Source: Turnera subulata (taxonomy: Eukaryota; Streptophyta; Magnoliopsida; Malpighiales; Passifloraceae). Taken from it: 64,000 nt of DNA. The stretch spans positions 10,929-74,928 of the forward strand of contig JAKUCV010003671.1 of NCBI GenBank assembly GCA_028386065.3, in the 5' to 3' direction. The notes below the pieces were generated by a model. That model saw only the letters and a list, made by a program, of their open reading frames with translations. It searched no databases and was not told where the DNA came from. The first letter of the stretch is position 1. Each line of letters starts with the position of its first letter. Below, one piece after another: positions 23,653 through 35,588 of this stretch. A program made the translations under genes and the position numbers.

Positions 23653-24828
23653 TCATGGCTGCTGACTGCTCCTAGCAGGAACAGCTCCACGTCCTCTGCC
23701 TCGGCCAACTCCAGTACCACTAGGAACACTGGCAACTGAAGCTTGCACCGTCTGAACAGGTGCCGAACCTCCAGATCTTCCCAACTTGGGACAATCATAA
23801 CGGTAGTGCCCAACTTCGTTACACTCATAGCACCTCACCTGAGACAGAGGAGGTCTCGGGCGAGCAGTCCAAGATGAAGTCCCTCCAGACTGAGTCCAAG
23901 ATCTGCCTCGGTTGTTGTAGTTGTTGTTCCATCCACGTCCCTGACTCCCTGGTATGAACCGGCTCTGTCCATATCCTGACCGGTTCGCTGGTGTCTGGAA
24001 CCTCTTGTTCTGTCCCCCAGAACTCTGTGTTGCATGCCTCTTACGGATCTCCTGCTGCTTCCTCTCATTACCCAGCCAAATAATCTCAGCTCTCAGGGCA
24101 TCTGTCAGCATATCCTGGTAAGTCTCATAGACCTTGCACCCCATGACTGTTTGGATGCCAGATCGAAGACCATCCCAGAAACATTTACATCTGGCCTCCG
24201 GAGTAGCTACAAACTCACTGGCATAGATGGACAAGCGGTTGAACTTGACCTCATAATCATTGACCGACTGATCCGGTCCCTGTTGTAGTCCCAGAAACTC
24301 CCGTCTCAGCTGGTCCTGGTATGCCTCAGAAACAAACTTCCTTCGGAACATCTCCATGAACTGGGTCCACGGCATAGTGACAGGTGTCGGCATGTCCCTA
24401 GTGGTAGACTCCCACCAATCAACAGCATCTCCTCGGAACATGGCGGCGGCATATCTGGCCCACCTGTCATCCCGGCATGTCAGCTTCAGCATAACCCTAT
24501 TTATCTGTCTGAGCCATCGATCAGCATCCTGTGGTGTAGTGACACCGGTGAAGATCTCGGCCCCAAGCTTCTCCAGCTTCATATACACTGGATCCTCAAC
24601 TGGCCCATGATTTTCCTGTCTCCGGGCTCCCATAGCATCAATACGTGCATCCCTGGCTTCTTGTCTTTGCAAAATCTGAGTTACCACATTCAGCATCTGT
24701 GTGGGATCACCCAAAGGACTATTCGGAAGGTGTTCCGGACCTCCCGCAACTTGTTGCGGTTGGTTCACCGATACCTGATCATCATCTATGTGACCTCCAG
24801 CATGCCGATTCCCTCCAACCGGATCCAT
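23653..24828 (-). CDS. gag: Gypsy gag (retrotransposon nucleocapsid)
   Basis: 391 codons, intact. It forms the particle shell that packages the element RNA. The central region (about residues 90-250, FTGVTTPQDADRWLRQI onward) is a retrotransposon gag domain, followed by an Arg/Gly/Asn-rich stretch and a zinc knuckle C-Y-E-C-N-E-V-G-H-Y-R-Y-D-C of the C-X2-C-X4-H-X4-C type near residue 345. It ends with a stop 15 bp before the protease frame opens, in a different frame. Tekay-type elements generally encode gag and pol as one frame, so a frameshift here is likely. Confidence 0.9.
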   Translation of the reverse strand: MDPVGGNRHAGGHIDDDQVSVNQPQQVAGGPEHLPNSPLGDPTQMLNVVTQILQRQEARDARIDAMGARRQENHGPVEDPVYMKLEKLGAEIFTGVTTPQDADRWLRQINRVMLKLTCRDDRWARYAAAMFRGDAVDWWESTTRDMPTPVTMPWTQFMEMFRRKFVSEAYQDQLRREFLGLQQGPDQSVNDYEVKFNRLSIYASEFVATPEARCKCFWDGLRSGIQTVMGCKVYETYQDMLTDALRAEIIWLGNERKQQEIRKRHATQSSGGQNKRFQTPANRSGYGQSRFIPGSQGRGWNNNYNNRGRSWTQSGGTSSWTARPRPPLSQVRCYECNEVGHYRYDCPKLGRSGGSAPVQTVQASVASVPSGTGVGRGRGRGAVPARSSQQP

Positions 24829-24940
24829 TCGTACCTATATGAGAATGTATATGAATGCATGTCATATCATGTCGTGGCAAATCTTATGCACAAACAAACA
24901 ATCATACAACCACAGTTATGTCCCTGATGACCTACTGCCT

Positions 24941-24952
24941 GCTCCGCTACCA
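24941..24952 (-). other. Primer-binding site of gypsy chromovirus
   Basis: Minus strand TGGTAGCGGAGC, three bases inside the 5' LTR. It differs at two positions from TGGTATCAGAGC, the usual initiator-tRNA-Met complement used by plant LTR elements. Confidence 0.7.
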
Positions 24953-24955
24953 AAA

Positions 24956-27843
24956 TGAAGCGACCCGACCCGTATTTACCGTACACGGTAAACACGTGCC
25001 AGAACTATTCTTAGTGATAGAACAGACAGTACATCGCAGTCAAAATATTACACTTTAAAATTCAGATACAACAAATGTACAATGCAACATCTGTCACCCA
25101 CACTCGGGGACTGTTATTCAATCCACTCTCAAGCTTAACATAATAACACAACCCACAATATCAGCAACACAAGCAATATAGGAAAGCAGCACACATATGA
25201 CACTGCAGCGGAAGACTTAAATGCAGATGCAACGGGGTATGGATCCGGAGTCAGGTGGAGAAGAAAGCAGCAGCCAACGAACATCGTACCTGAACTACGA
25301 TCAACCAAACCTACGGGATGAAACCCCGCAGGCGAGGGGTGAGTCCGAAGTGCTCACCCACGAAGGATAAACAGAGATATATATTCAATTGTAATACTTT
25401 CGAAGTAAGCACAACAATCTCAATAGTAAGCACAGAGAATCACAACACAAGAAAACTACCAAAAATAACTATACCAAGACCAAAAGATTGCTTAATTATT
25501 TCCTTATTACAAATTTTATCTTCCGGGCCCGTCACTGGACAAGCTAGGGTCGTACCAGGTTATTAACAAATTCTGGATGCCAGGCTCAACCACAATCCGG
25601 GATCAACATCGCAATATCAACAATCCGGGATCAACATCCCAATATCACAAATCTGGGATCAACATCTCAATATCACAAATCCGGGATCAACATCCCAATA
25701 TCACAAATCCGGGATCAACATCCCAATCAACCAACCAACCGGCCAAGGCACCATAGAATTAGTCTCTAACCATCTAGTCGTACCTCTACTTTCCAAGTGA
25801 CAATTATATCATCATCTCAAAATCAATTCCAATTCCTTTACTCTATTCTCAAATATCCATCTTTTCATTATTCCAGATTATTTCTCAGATCAACTCAACA
25901 ATATGCACATAACATCAATTAATCACAGCTTAACAGTTCAGCACTATTCAACACAGTATCCACGAGTCTAATCATTATCCAACAACAGCATCAACAAATT
26001 CCACAACAATCAAATAACAGACGATAATCAACTCAGCAGTTCAATCAAACAACAAACAAACACAGTATTACAGGCACATATCTAAGGTTATCCATCCTCA
26101 CCTTAGCCGATTATCAGTTATGAAACTGTCCAACAGACTCAAAGCCCGGCTCCTCAGGTATCTGCTCGTTATCAACTCCTATATCAAACAAATAATATGC
26201 ACACATAAGTGATATGCAATGTCATGCTACTGCTGTATATCGGAAATAAAATACGGACTCATCTCGGTTACTTCCCCGGGTTATTCCTATTATCGTCATA
26301 ATGCACCATTTATTTCCAAGTGTCAAAATACCTTACTTATTCTTATTCCTGTACCCGGATATTATTCCGATATTTTATTACCTTGATAATACCCTTCCCA
26401 AAATTATTTCCTTCAAAATAATTGTTATAACACACTATATATATATTTTTCAAAATTATTTCCCTCTTAACAATTATATCATATATTTTTTTCCTAAAAT
26501 TAATTTTCTTCCCATATATTTTTTTTTCCAAGATTATCTCCTCAAATTATTTACTCTACTATTATTTACCACAATTATATTTTTCCAAAACACTAATTAT
26601 TTTAGTTTCCCAAAATTATTTATGTAACCAGTAAATAATTATTTTTATTAAACCAGATTTCTTTTTTTTTTCCGGACTGGGCCAAGTCCAAACCCAAACC
26701 CAAGCCCAGCTGACCAAGCAGGAACCCAGCAGGCCCAGGCGCAGCAGCCCAAGGTCAGGCCCGCGCCCAGCAGCCCAAAGCCCAGGCGTGGTCAGCCCAG
26801 GCCCGTGCTACACAGAGCCCACAAACCCGCGACCCATGACCCGTCGGCCGACCCGACCACGTTTAATCGGGTCATCAACTACCATGGTCTGCAGCTCACC
26901 TGCAGCGGCGGCGACGTCGACGCGGGGAAAAGCGCGACCGGAGCGAGGTGGACACGGCCCAGGTGCGACGGTGGAGGTGGTGCAGGTGGGGAGATCGGCG
27001 AAGGAGGCCGGCAGCGGGGCGGGTTGCTCTTGTCGGGTTCGCCTCGTCTTGGACGGCGACGACGGCAGTAGGGAGGACGGAGGCTAACGTGGCTTGCTGC
27101 GTCGGCAAGCGAGGGAGGGAGAGGTGGTGGTGTTGACTCTCGATGGCGGCGGCGGCGAAAATGGTGCTGGGGTGGCGTTTGGGGGTCGGCTGGTGTGGTG
27201 GCTCGGGAAGGAAAAAAACGAAAACAGAAAAGAAAGAAAGAAAAAATAGGAAGGAGGGGAACATGGGTAAACGGCGGCGTTTGGAGTGTATGGGTGTGTT
27301 GTTTGTTTTTTTTGTTTTTTTTTTCTCTTTTTTGGTTCGTTTTGTGAAGGAAGGAAAGGTGTGGGTTGGGCAGTGAATTTGCAGGTGAAGTTTGAGTGTT
27401 GCAGGTGAATGGAGATGTTGATGGTGATGCCAAGCAGGAAAGAAAAAGAATCAAGACGCAATGTAGGACAAGGCTGGTCACGGGCAGCAACTGGTCATTC
27501 ACATGCTCACAGTGAATGGCGGCTGCAGCCCCCTCACTGTGCAGCACGTGAGGCGGGTTCTGTCCGGACCAGAAAATAACTAGCGTACCCCCTTGACTTA
27601 ATTTCTGGCCCGATAACTCGGGGTTAATCCTGACTTTTCTCGACATTCCTGGACCCGAAAAATTCCAACTTTGGTCCGGAAAATTCGCAGAAAAAATCCC
27701 GAGCGTGGGACAAGGCTCGGTTTCGGAATCCGACGCACGAATTTCCATTAATTAATTACCCAAGATTAATTTTAATGGTAAATTACGGTAAAATTAAATT
27801 TTACGGTGACGGTAAAAACGTAAAAATTACCCAGGCTGTTACA
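24956..27843 (-). repeat. 5' LTR of gypsy chromovirus
   Basis: 2888 bp, nearly identical to 14137-16967. The main difference is two extra 28-bp AATCCGGGATCAACATCCCA units (five copies, 25592-25735), which accounts for the 57-bp length excess. Confidence 0.95.
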
Positions 27844-27848
27844 GACAG

Positions 27849-28101
27849 AAAGGTGACAAATTAAGGAGTGAAATTAACAGCAAGAGAAGAAGAGAAACGG
27901 AATACATTTTTTTATTAAATATCAACAAGTTTTTTTCTTCTTTTTTCCAAATAAAAAATGAACCAAAAAAAAAAAGTAACAAAACTTGAATAAATTATTC
28001 CAGTGATCAGTATAACATCATCATGCGGTTACAGTAACCAAAAGTTATTAGTTGACGCCATTAATATTTGACAGGATTTGGTATAATCAAGTGAGGGATT
28101 A
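27849..28101. other. Short spacer with 3' UTR of TED-like gene
   Basis: AT-rich with T and A runs. It probably holds the transcript end of the minus-strand gene at 28102-28830. The gypsy element inserted about 255 bp beyond the stop codon. Confidence 0.4.
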
Positions 28102-28830
28102 CTAATTGGTGGAACTAGAAGAGGACGTTGCACCCACTTGATGATCATTACCACTACTTGCCTCATCACCCTTGGCTTGCAAACTATGAGAAACCTTGTC
28201 TTCTTTTCTTGCTATTTTATCAACATGCACATCATCTTCAATCTCCAGCACCACGGCCTGCGGCACATGATGAGGTCCTTGTACAATTGCCTCTTTTGCC
28301 TCAAGATGCTCATCAAAATGCACAACATCGGTTTCTTCTATAATCGCCTTATTTTTCTTCTTGATCATAAAACAACACACGATAGCTGCAGCTTTGCTCC
28401 CTACAGAACCTGGAGCCGCTTCTTGGGGAGTAACAATGTTGTCCTGTGTTTGTGTAGGATTAGCATGGAATCCACCTTGCCCGACCTTCTCATTCTTTCT
28501 AATGATTTCATCAGCGTGGATATCATCTTCCACTTCTAGCACCACCGCATGCGGGCCGTGAGGTCCTGGAACGATGGCCTCTTTCACCTTCAGGTGCTCA
28601 TCCAAGCGTACTATATCGGTTTCTTGAGTTGTCTTCTTCTTTTTCTTCTTCATGAAACAAAGAATGGCTGCAGCAAGGAATGAAAGGAACAAAATCCCAC
28701 CAAATGAGACAAACACAATGACTATGATTGTTGTGGTGTCGTCGCTAGGTGGTGATGGTGGGGGAGGGAGTACATGAGGAGGAGGTGGAGGGGGGAAGTG
28801 TGGACGGTCAAAGTTATTGGAGGAAGCCAT
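28102..28830 (-). CDS. TED7: TED6/TED7-like secondary-wall membrane protein
   Basis: 242 residues, single exon. Order: short Pro-rich N-terminus (residues 12-28), one transmembrane segment (about 33-59), a run of six Lys, then an acidic tail with E-T-D-I-V, D-E-H-L-K-V-K-E-A-I-V, G-P-H-G-P-H-A-V-V-L and E-D-D-I-H. This layout matches plant TRACHEARY ELEMENT DIFFERENTIATION-RELATED proteins, small membrane proteins of developing xylem linked to secondary-wall cellulose synthase. Unusually, the block from the membrane exit through the tail (about 53-116) is repeated at about 147-213, offset 94 residues, so the protein has two tails in series. The second copy has weaker hydrophobicity (A-A-A-I-V-C-C-F) and K-K-K-N-K, so probably is not a second membrane span. 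Name from recalled family features; moderate certainty. Confidence 0.75.
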   Translation of the reverse strand: MASSNNFDRPHFPPPPPPHVLPPPPSPPSDDTTTIIVIVFVSFGGILFLSFLAAAILCFMKKKKKKTTQETDIVRLDEHLKVKEAIVPGPHGPHAVVLEVEDDIHADEIIRKNEKVGQGGFHANPTQTQDNIVTPQEAAPGSVGSKAAAIVCCFMIKKKNKAIIEETDVVHFDEHLEAKEAIVQGPHHVPQAVVLEIEDDVHVDKIARKEDKVSHSLQAKGDEASSGNDHQVGATSSSSSTN

Positions 28831-29253
28831 ATATCAAGTGAGGTTAATTATGCAGAAGATGATCTGATATCCTCAGGTGGCCAAGGGGGTAGATGATTAG
28901 CTCTTGCTGTGGATTAATCTGGCACATTTTGATCGCTATTTGTAGCCAAGAGGGATTGGCTTAATTTTACGTCATAATAGCAAGTTTCTAAGTGACTTTA
29001 CGCTCATGCTATAAGATTGTTTGCAGTGGAAAACACTTCTGAGTTTTCTTCCACTGCTCAAATTCCAATCTTTTTTTAAAAAAAAATTGAAGCTGATATT
29101 GTTTTTACAACTACATTAGGAAGAAGGAGAGATATATTGTATGTATAATGTATGGCTACTATATTACTGGACTTAATGGATGCTTAGATACCTGTATTGC
29201 TCAGTGTGAATGATTTAATGATTTGGCTCCTAAATCTCCGTACACGCAGAGCC
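28831..29253. other. Upstream region of TED-like gene
   Basis: AT-rich, no gene. A weak TATA-like CTACAAATAG (minus strand, around 28935) is about 105 bp from the start codon. An old copia LTR begins at 29254, so the native promoter available is only about 420 bp. Confidence 0.35.
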
Positions 29254-30750
29254 TGTTGGGAAGGAAGTAAAGCCAAAAACTTCCTGTGTAAATTGAATAT
29301 TTAGAAATAAGTAAATAGCAACAAATTAAAATCAGCAAGTAAAGAAATCAACAATCATAACACACGATACCAAAATTATAGCAGAATTAGACCCAGTAAT
29401 AACTCGAGAACTCTAAATTCGATCTTCACCATTCAGATTTTAGATGAATGTTGTCTGGAATCTTCTGACAACATTTCAACTCGATCCAACGGTTAACAAA
29501 ATAATTTCGTGACTTTGATCAAAATTGGGCAGAATAGAAAAAATTATCTTAGAAATCTGAACTTTCTCAAATAACGAATTCTCTTCTTTCTTTTAGTATT
29601 TTCTGAAAACTTCTACTAAATTTCAGACTTATTATGATATTTATACCAAATGCAAAAGAAGTACCAATTCATATTGAGTTATTTTCTACATAGGTGGGAC
29701 ACCCAAAAACCAACAATTCTCCCCTTCCCGACTAAGTAGAGGAAATCGCCATCCCGATGATTGAACAACAATCTTCAAACTTGTTCTTCAGCAGAGCTTT
29801 TGTCATCATATTAGTAGCATTATCATCTATGTATATTTTCTTAAGCCAAGTAGCTTAGAATCCAATCCATAACATCTCTAATCCAATGGCATATAACGTC
29901 AATATGTTTAGACCTTCCGTGAAGTATACAGTTTTTGCTTAGATGAATGGTACTTTAACTATCACAATGCAATACGCACCTCTGTTGTGTAAAACCAAGC
30001 TCTTACACAAATCTTTTCATGCATAGCATCTCTTCAATAGATGTTATAAATTCACCTTTAATAATAGATAAAACAATACACTTCTACAATCTAGGATCCT
30101 AAGCCATTGCTCTCTCTACAAAGGTAATCAAATAACCTAAAGTAGATTTTCTTTTATCCAAATCATCAGTCCTATCAAAATTAATATAACCCATTAAAGT
30201 AGGCTTTCTTGTTCTAAAACAAAGACTATGCTTAAAAGTACCACAATGATACTACATGGTCTACTTCATAACATTTCAATGTTCTTTCTCTGGATTAAAA
30301 GAAATCTACTAACCATACCAACTGAGCAATATCTGATCTTGTACAAATCATTTCGGAATTTGTAACATGTCATCCTTCTCTTTCTCACTAAAAAGTCTCT
30401 ACTTCTTACTCAGCTACTCAACTTAAGATGCACAATAAGGCATGTATCTATCACTTTTGCTTTATTCATTTTGAACCTTTGAACCACATTTTCAATGTAG
30501 CTCTATTGTAATAACCATAACTTTCTTACTCGAATGATTTTTATCCTAAAAATTTACTTTGTTACTCCTAAGTCTTTCATGGCAAAAGACTTTGTTAGCC
30601 CCAGTTTCAACTTGTTAATTCTAAAGGCATTCTTACCAACAATAAGCATATCAACAACATACATCAATAAAATAACAAAGTCATCATTAGAGAGAATTTG
30701 GAGAGAAACATAATTATTTGAAATTTTCCTTTAGTTCAAATGTACGTTTT
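29254..30750 (-). mobile_element. Decayed Ty1/copia element (3' part)
   Basis: A single LTR (29254-29715; minus strand starts TGTTGGTTTTTGG and ends in CA) is followed inward by a polypurine tract (minus strand GGGAAGGGGAGAAT) and then by about 1 kb that reads as copia RNase H and reverse transcriptase backward, broken by many stops. Around 30650-30661 the RT box reads Y-V-V-D instead of Y-V-D-D. The 5' LTR, gag and integrase are missing. Confidence 0.75.
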
Positions 30751-30930
30751 TCCAATGAGTTTCAATTTCAACTAAGTATGAAGGGAATAATAGTGCATCA
30801 AACTAAGCCTATATATATAGAGGTACGCATACTCGTAAGAAAAACATTAAGAAAGATTGAAGAGAATGAGGAAGAGGTGTGTCACTCCTAACTTGTGTTC
30901 CTCTATTTATAGGCATAAGATATACTTATT
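30751..30930. other. Unassigned spacer
   Basis: Short AT-rich stretch between the decayed copia and the GTTAG duplication of the next element; nothing recognised. Confidence 0.3.
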
Positions 30931-30935
30931 GTTAG

Positions 30936-31203
30936 TATAGAATCACAAGCAAGAGTGCAGTGAATCGGATACCTTGAGTGGTACCGTTGCTCTGTTATTA
31001 TAGTGGTATATTAAGTATTACAGTTGGACTCTAAAACCTATACAGATACAAGATAGAAGCCCTAACCAGATACATGATAAGAGTCCTAACACTTTCAACA
31101 AAATCACACTAAGTATAACCTATCATCATATCAAGTAGTTACAGATAATAGTAGAAGCCGAAGCTTCTAAAAGATAAGCTCCAGTGTTGGATTATCTCCA
31201 AGA
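30936..31203 (-). repeat. 3' LTR of copia element
   Basis: 268 bp, nearly identical to 35589-35853. Contains a short indel relative to its partner near the outer edge. Confidence 0.95.
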
Positions 31204-31217
31204 TCCCCCCCGCAAAC

Positions 31218-33664
31218 TCAACCTGGGGAACTTCGAAGGTTGAGTTTATTTCGTAACTCATGAAAACGAGTGGTTGCCAACGGCTTTGCGAGGATGTCAG
31301 CTACTTGATCTTCTCCACTGATGAACTGAACTTGTAGTTTTCCATTGGAAATTTGCTCCCTGACAAAATGAAAGTCAATCTCTACATGTTTCGTTCGAGC
31401 ATTCAATACTGGGTTGTGGCTCAAAAAGGTTGCTCCTAAGTTATCACACCACAGAATGGGTTTTGGTGCTGGGACTCCTAACTCCTGTAGGAGAGTTTGT
31501 ATTCACATTAATTCTGTCGTGCCATCTGCCATGGCTTTATACTCTGCTTCAGTAGACGACCGGGCTACTGTTCGTTGCTTCCGTGAAGCCCATATGATGA
31601 GATTCCCGCCAAAGAAGATGAGAAATCCAGCCGTCGACTTCCTGTCATCCGGGAACCCCGCCCAATCAGCATCAGTAAAGACTTGGACATCCATGTGTGA
31701 GGAATGACAAATAGCAAGTCCATGAGTGGCAGTATTCTGTAAATATCGTAATATCCTTTTTACTGCAACCATATGAGTCTGAGTAGGTGCATTCATGAAT
31801 TGGCTAACTTCGCTAACAAAAAAGGAGATGTCAGGTCTCGTTATAGCGAGATACTGTAGCGATCCCACCAGCTGCCTATATATAGTGGAATCATGTAATA
31901 GGTCCCCATCATCTTTGCGCAATTTTGCAGCTGTAGCAGCAGGAGTTTGCACTGATTTGCAAGTCATCATCCCTGCCTTCTGTAAAAGATCTCGGATATA
32001 TTTGGTTTGAGTCAAGACAGCTCCAGTACTGATATAACGTACCTCAAGACCCAAGAAATAAGCTGGTCGACCAAGATTTCGCAATGCAAACGTGCATCCA
32101 AGCCGAAGGAGGAGATCAGCAATAAAGGATGAATCGGATCCTGTGACAATAATGTCATCCACATAAACAAGGATAAAAGCTTGAACACCAGAGTGATTAT
32201 AAAGAAGCAAAGAGGGATCCGATTTTGAAATGGAAAGCCCTTGCTGAAGAAGAAAGTCTGTAAGACGGGAGTACCACGCACGTGGTGCTTGCTTTAAACC
32301 ATATAATGATTTCTTCAGTAAGAAGACATGCCGCGGTTTGGAAGAATCAATAAATCCCTGTGGTTGCACCATATAGACTTGTTCCTGCAAATTCCCATGA
32401 AGGAACACATTGCGAATATCCAGTTGATTGAGGGTCCAGTTGCGAGAAAGAGCCAATGCCAAAACTAACCTAATCGTTGCAGGCTTAACCACAGGACTGA
32501 ACGTTTCCTGGAAATCGACCCCAGCTCGCTGATGAAAGCCTTTGGCCACTAAGCGGGCTTTATACCGCTCGATACTACCATCAGATTTCCTCTTGATCCG
32601 ATACACCCATTTACACCCAATGAGATTCATCCCTAGTTTATATAGTACAAGACTCGAAGTTTGATTCTGAATCAATGCATTCATCTCATCAACCATGGCA
32701 TGACGCCATTCAGGACTTTATTAGCAATGGTGAAGCATGTTGGCTCTTGCGGGTGAGGCTGTGTAGTGTGAGCAATGTGAGTTGAGGGTGAAAAACGAGA
32801 GGGTGGATTTCGAGTTGTTCTAAGAGTCATCTTATGTGTACATACAGGTTGTTGTGGCTGTGGTGTACTAGATGGAGGAGAGGGTATTGTTGTTGATGAT
32901 GGACTCAATGCAGGCAGGGTATTAAGATGTTGGGATAGGATAGGACACAAGGGATCATCTGGTATAGTGTTTAGGTTCGAAGAGGAGTCAACTATATCAA
33001 AATTTGGCTGAGGCAATGTTTGAGGAGTGGAGCTGATGGGCTTGGACACTGATTGTGTAGTAGGAGTGGAATATACCTGTGTAGGTGCACTGCGAGGCAC
33101 ATCAGAAGACGAATCTTGTTGCATGGTAGGAAAGAAAACCTGTAACGGCACAGAAATCCAGGCACCATCAGACTCAGATCGTTTTGGCTCAGCCTCTAAT
33201 TGTATATGGAAGGGAAAAACTGACTCAAAAAATTTTACATGTCTGGCTATATAGAACCGTCGAAGCTTGGGATCATAACATCTATAACCAAGGTGAGCAG
33301 GGCTGTATCCAAGAAAAACACAAGCAGTGGAATGGTAGTCGACTTTGTGCCGATTATAAGGCCTTAAAAATGGATAACACAAACACCCAAAGACTCGAAG
33401 AAAGGAGTAATCTGGGGACATGTTGTAAAGACACTGGAAAGGAGATTTGTGAGCATTAATAGAGGAGGGCATGCGATTAATTAAGAATACCACTATTTCA
33501 AAGGCAAAGTGCCAGAACCTCTTAGGAACATTTCCAGTTGCTAAAAGAGTGAGACCAGTCTCGACGATATGTCGATGACGTCGTTCAACAGCCCCCTGTT
33601 GTTCATGCGTATGGGGACACATTACGCGATGTTCAATGCCAGTGTTGTGAAAATACTTATTCAA
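31218..33664 (-). pseudogene. Copia integrase end, reverse transcriptase, RNase H (broken)
   Basis: 33664-32681 holds the integrase catalytic Glu region (E-Q-Q-G-A-V-E-R-R-H-R) and the hinge W-H-F-A-F-E. A frameshift near 32700 precedes the RT (32696-31503) with [26 protein letters not shown] and the catalytic Y-V-D-D. RNase H shows D-A-D-W-A-G and S-S-T-E-A-E-Y-K-A. After a further break, the C-terminal end (31424-31218) reads R-T-K-H-V-E-I-D-F-H-F and Q-V-A-D-I-L-A-K-P-L. Confidence 0.92.
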
Positions 33665-33730
33665 CTTTCTATATTCTCCTCCCCAGTCACTCTGAATAGC
33701 CTTAATTTTGGTATCAAATTGCTTCTCAAC

Positions 33731-35565
33731 TCATTTTTGGAAAAACTGGAAAATATCAAATACCTCGGATTTGTATTGAATAGGGAAGAACCAGATATAT
33801 TTGCTAAAATCATCAACAAATAAGACATAATAGACATGTCCATCACAACTCGGAGTGGGAGAAGGACCCCAAACATCCGTATAGACTAACTCAAGAGGGC
33901 GTGCAGCCCTTTTATTGGAAACTGAAAGATGACTTCTAGACAACTTGCCTAAAGGACAATGTAAACAAGAAAAAGGACTCGACGAAGGAAGAACTGGGAG
34001 GCCAAGACCACTAAGGATTTGTTGCTGGATACGAGCTTGAGGGTGCCCAAGACGCCTATGCCAAATAGAGGAATCAACTTGAATAGCAAGAAACGCTTCT
34101 AGCCGCCTCTTTATTGAATTGGAAGAAAACTGGTAAAGGCCATTAATGCTCGGCCCGGTGAGGATAACTTTCCTGGTGACCTGATCCTTAATAAAAAAAT
34201 GGTTAGGAAAGAACTCAAAAAAGACACCATTCTCTTGTGTAAATTTTTGAACAGAGAGTAGAGATTTAGTAACAAAAGGAACATGTAAAACATTAGATAG
34301 GGAAAGAGATTTAATAAGGGAAGTCATAACACTAGAGCCAACACCCGCAATAGGCAAATGCGCACCATTTCCAACCTGAAGAGAATCGTCTCCTTGGTAT
34401 TCATCATAATGATAGAATTGATTGAAATCTGGCGTCACATGATGGCTGGCGCCAGTATCCGGATACCAAGTTGAGGGGCCAGAGACTGCCGAAGAAGAAC
34501 CGGCCTGAACAGAGTGCACACTAGGTGGGGCAGATGGAGGACGCTGGTAACACTGCCACACCTCATGTCCATAATGGCCACAGAACTGACATCGAGGCCT
34601 ATTTGAATCAGATCCCCAATTGGGGTGCTGACCGCGTCCCCCATAATGTTGGCCCCGTCCACGTCCGCCACGACCGTCACGACCGCGGCCCCTATAACCT
34701 CCTCCACCACGACCTTTAGGAGGTGGAAACTGCTCTGTGCGCTGAGAAACATGGACAGAAGGAACAGGTTGTGCAGTTGGAATAGTCACAGTAGTTTGTG
34801 AAGCAGGAGAATCAATATTCAAGGCCTTCAAGAGATCATCATATATAAATTCGTGACTCATCAATAAACTTTGTAACAGAAAACGTTACCGGTTCAATTC
34901 GAGTTTGGAGTGATGAGACAAGAGGTTTGTATTTAGCTTTCAAACCTCGAAAAACATATACATTAAAGTCATTAGAAGAAAGTGGTTTACCAGACGCAGC
35001 CATCTCATCGGCCAACCTCTTGGCCCTATTAAGAAAGCGCATAACCGATTCTTCAGCACCTTGTTCCAGTCGTTGTAGAGCCATGTGAATGGCCATAACA
35101 CGAGTATTGTTAGGCGAGGCAAGAGACACTTCCAAAGCAAGCCAGGCTTCCCTTGCCGCCTTTTTGTTAACCACAATAGAAAGACCTCCAGGGTAACAGA
35201 CGATAAGATGGAACTTAAGAGAAGGCTGTCCTGCTGAACCCATTTTTGGTAAAAAGGATTCGGTTCTGGTAGATCACCTTCTTGAAACGGTTGAATGATT
35301 GGTGCAGGACATGGAAATGATCCATCGATATAACCCATGACTCCCAAGCCAACCAAAAAGGGTTCCATTTGTGCTCTCCAAAACACATAGTTGGTCTCAG
35401 TGAGTTTTATGGAGATGTGATGATGAGTTTGGGTAAGTGGATGTGTTGCGAGATCTTGTGCAACAGACGGTTTCAGGGGAAACAGAGTTTTGGGAAGAGT
35501 GGGTTGATGATTCAACCTTAGAGGTGGAGGAGGCATCAATCAATTTGGGATCGATAGTTGCCATT
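33731..35565 (-). pseudogene. Copia gag, protease and pre-integrase region (broken)
   Basis: Spread over three frames. The N-terminal gag begins near 35565 or 35539 and shows the copia gag signature L-T-E-T-N-Y-x-F-W (near 35440). The UBN2-like middle part (35243-34839) has E-S-V-M-R-F-L-N-R-A-K. The third part (34864-33731) carries an Arg/Gly-rich stretch, a zinc knuckle C-Q-F-C-G-H-Y-G-H-E-V-W-Q-C, protease D-T-G-A-S-H-H, the pre-integrase motif W-H-R-R-L-G-H-P, and the integrase opening Y-T-D-V-W-G-P. A frameshift near 33700 separates it from the rest of integrase. Confidence 0.9.
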
Positions 35566-35588
35566 GAAGCTGTTAGGCTCCGCTACCA

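Larger units (their letters stand above)
14137..27843 (-). mobile_element. Ty3/gypsy chromovirus (Tekay-like), with nested insertion
   Basis: A 13.7-kb unit bordered by a perfect 5-bp duplication GACAG (14132-14136 and 27844-27848). Long LTRs (2831 and 2888 bp) begin TGAAG and end TTACA on the plus strand. In minus-strand order it carries gag with a zinc knuckle, aspartic protease, reverse transcriptase, RNase H, integrase and a C-terminal chromodomain-like segment, the order and ending of the chromovirus clade; very long LTRs suit the Tekay lineage. Removing the 3.2-kb solo LTR leaves about 10.5 kb. Several frameshifts and nonsense codons make it non-functional, yet the LTRs remain nearly identical, so it is young. 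Confidence 0.95.
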
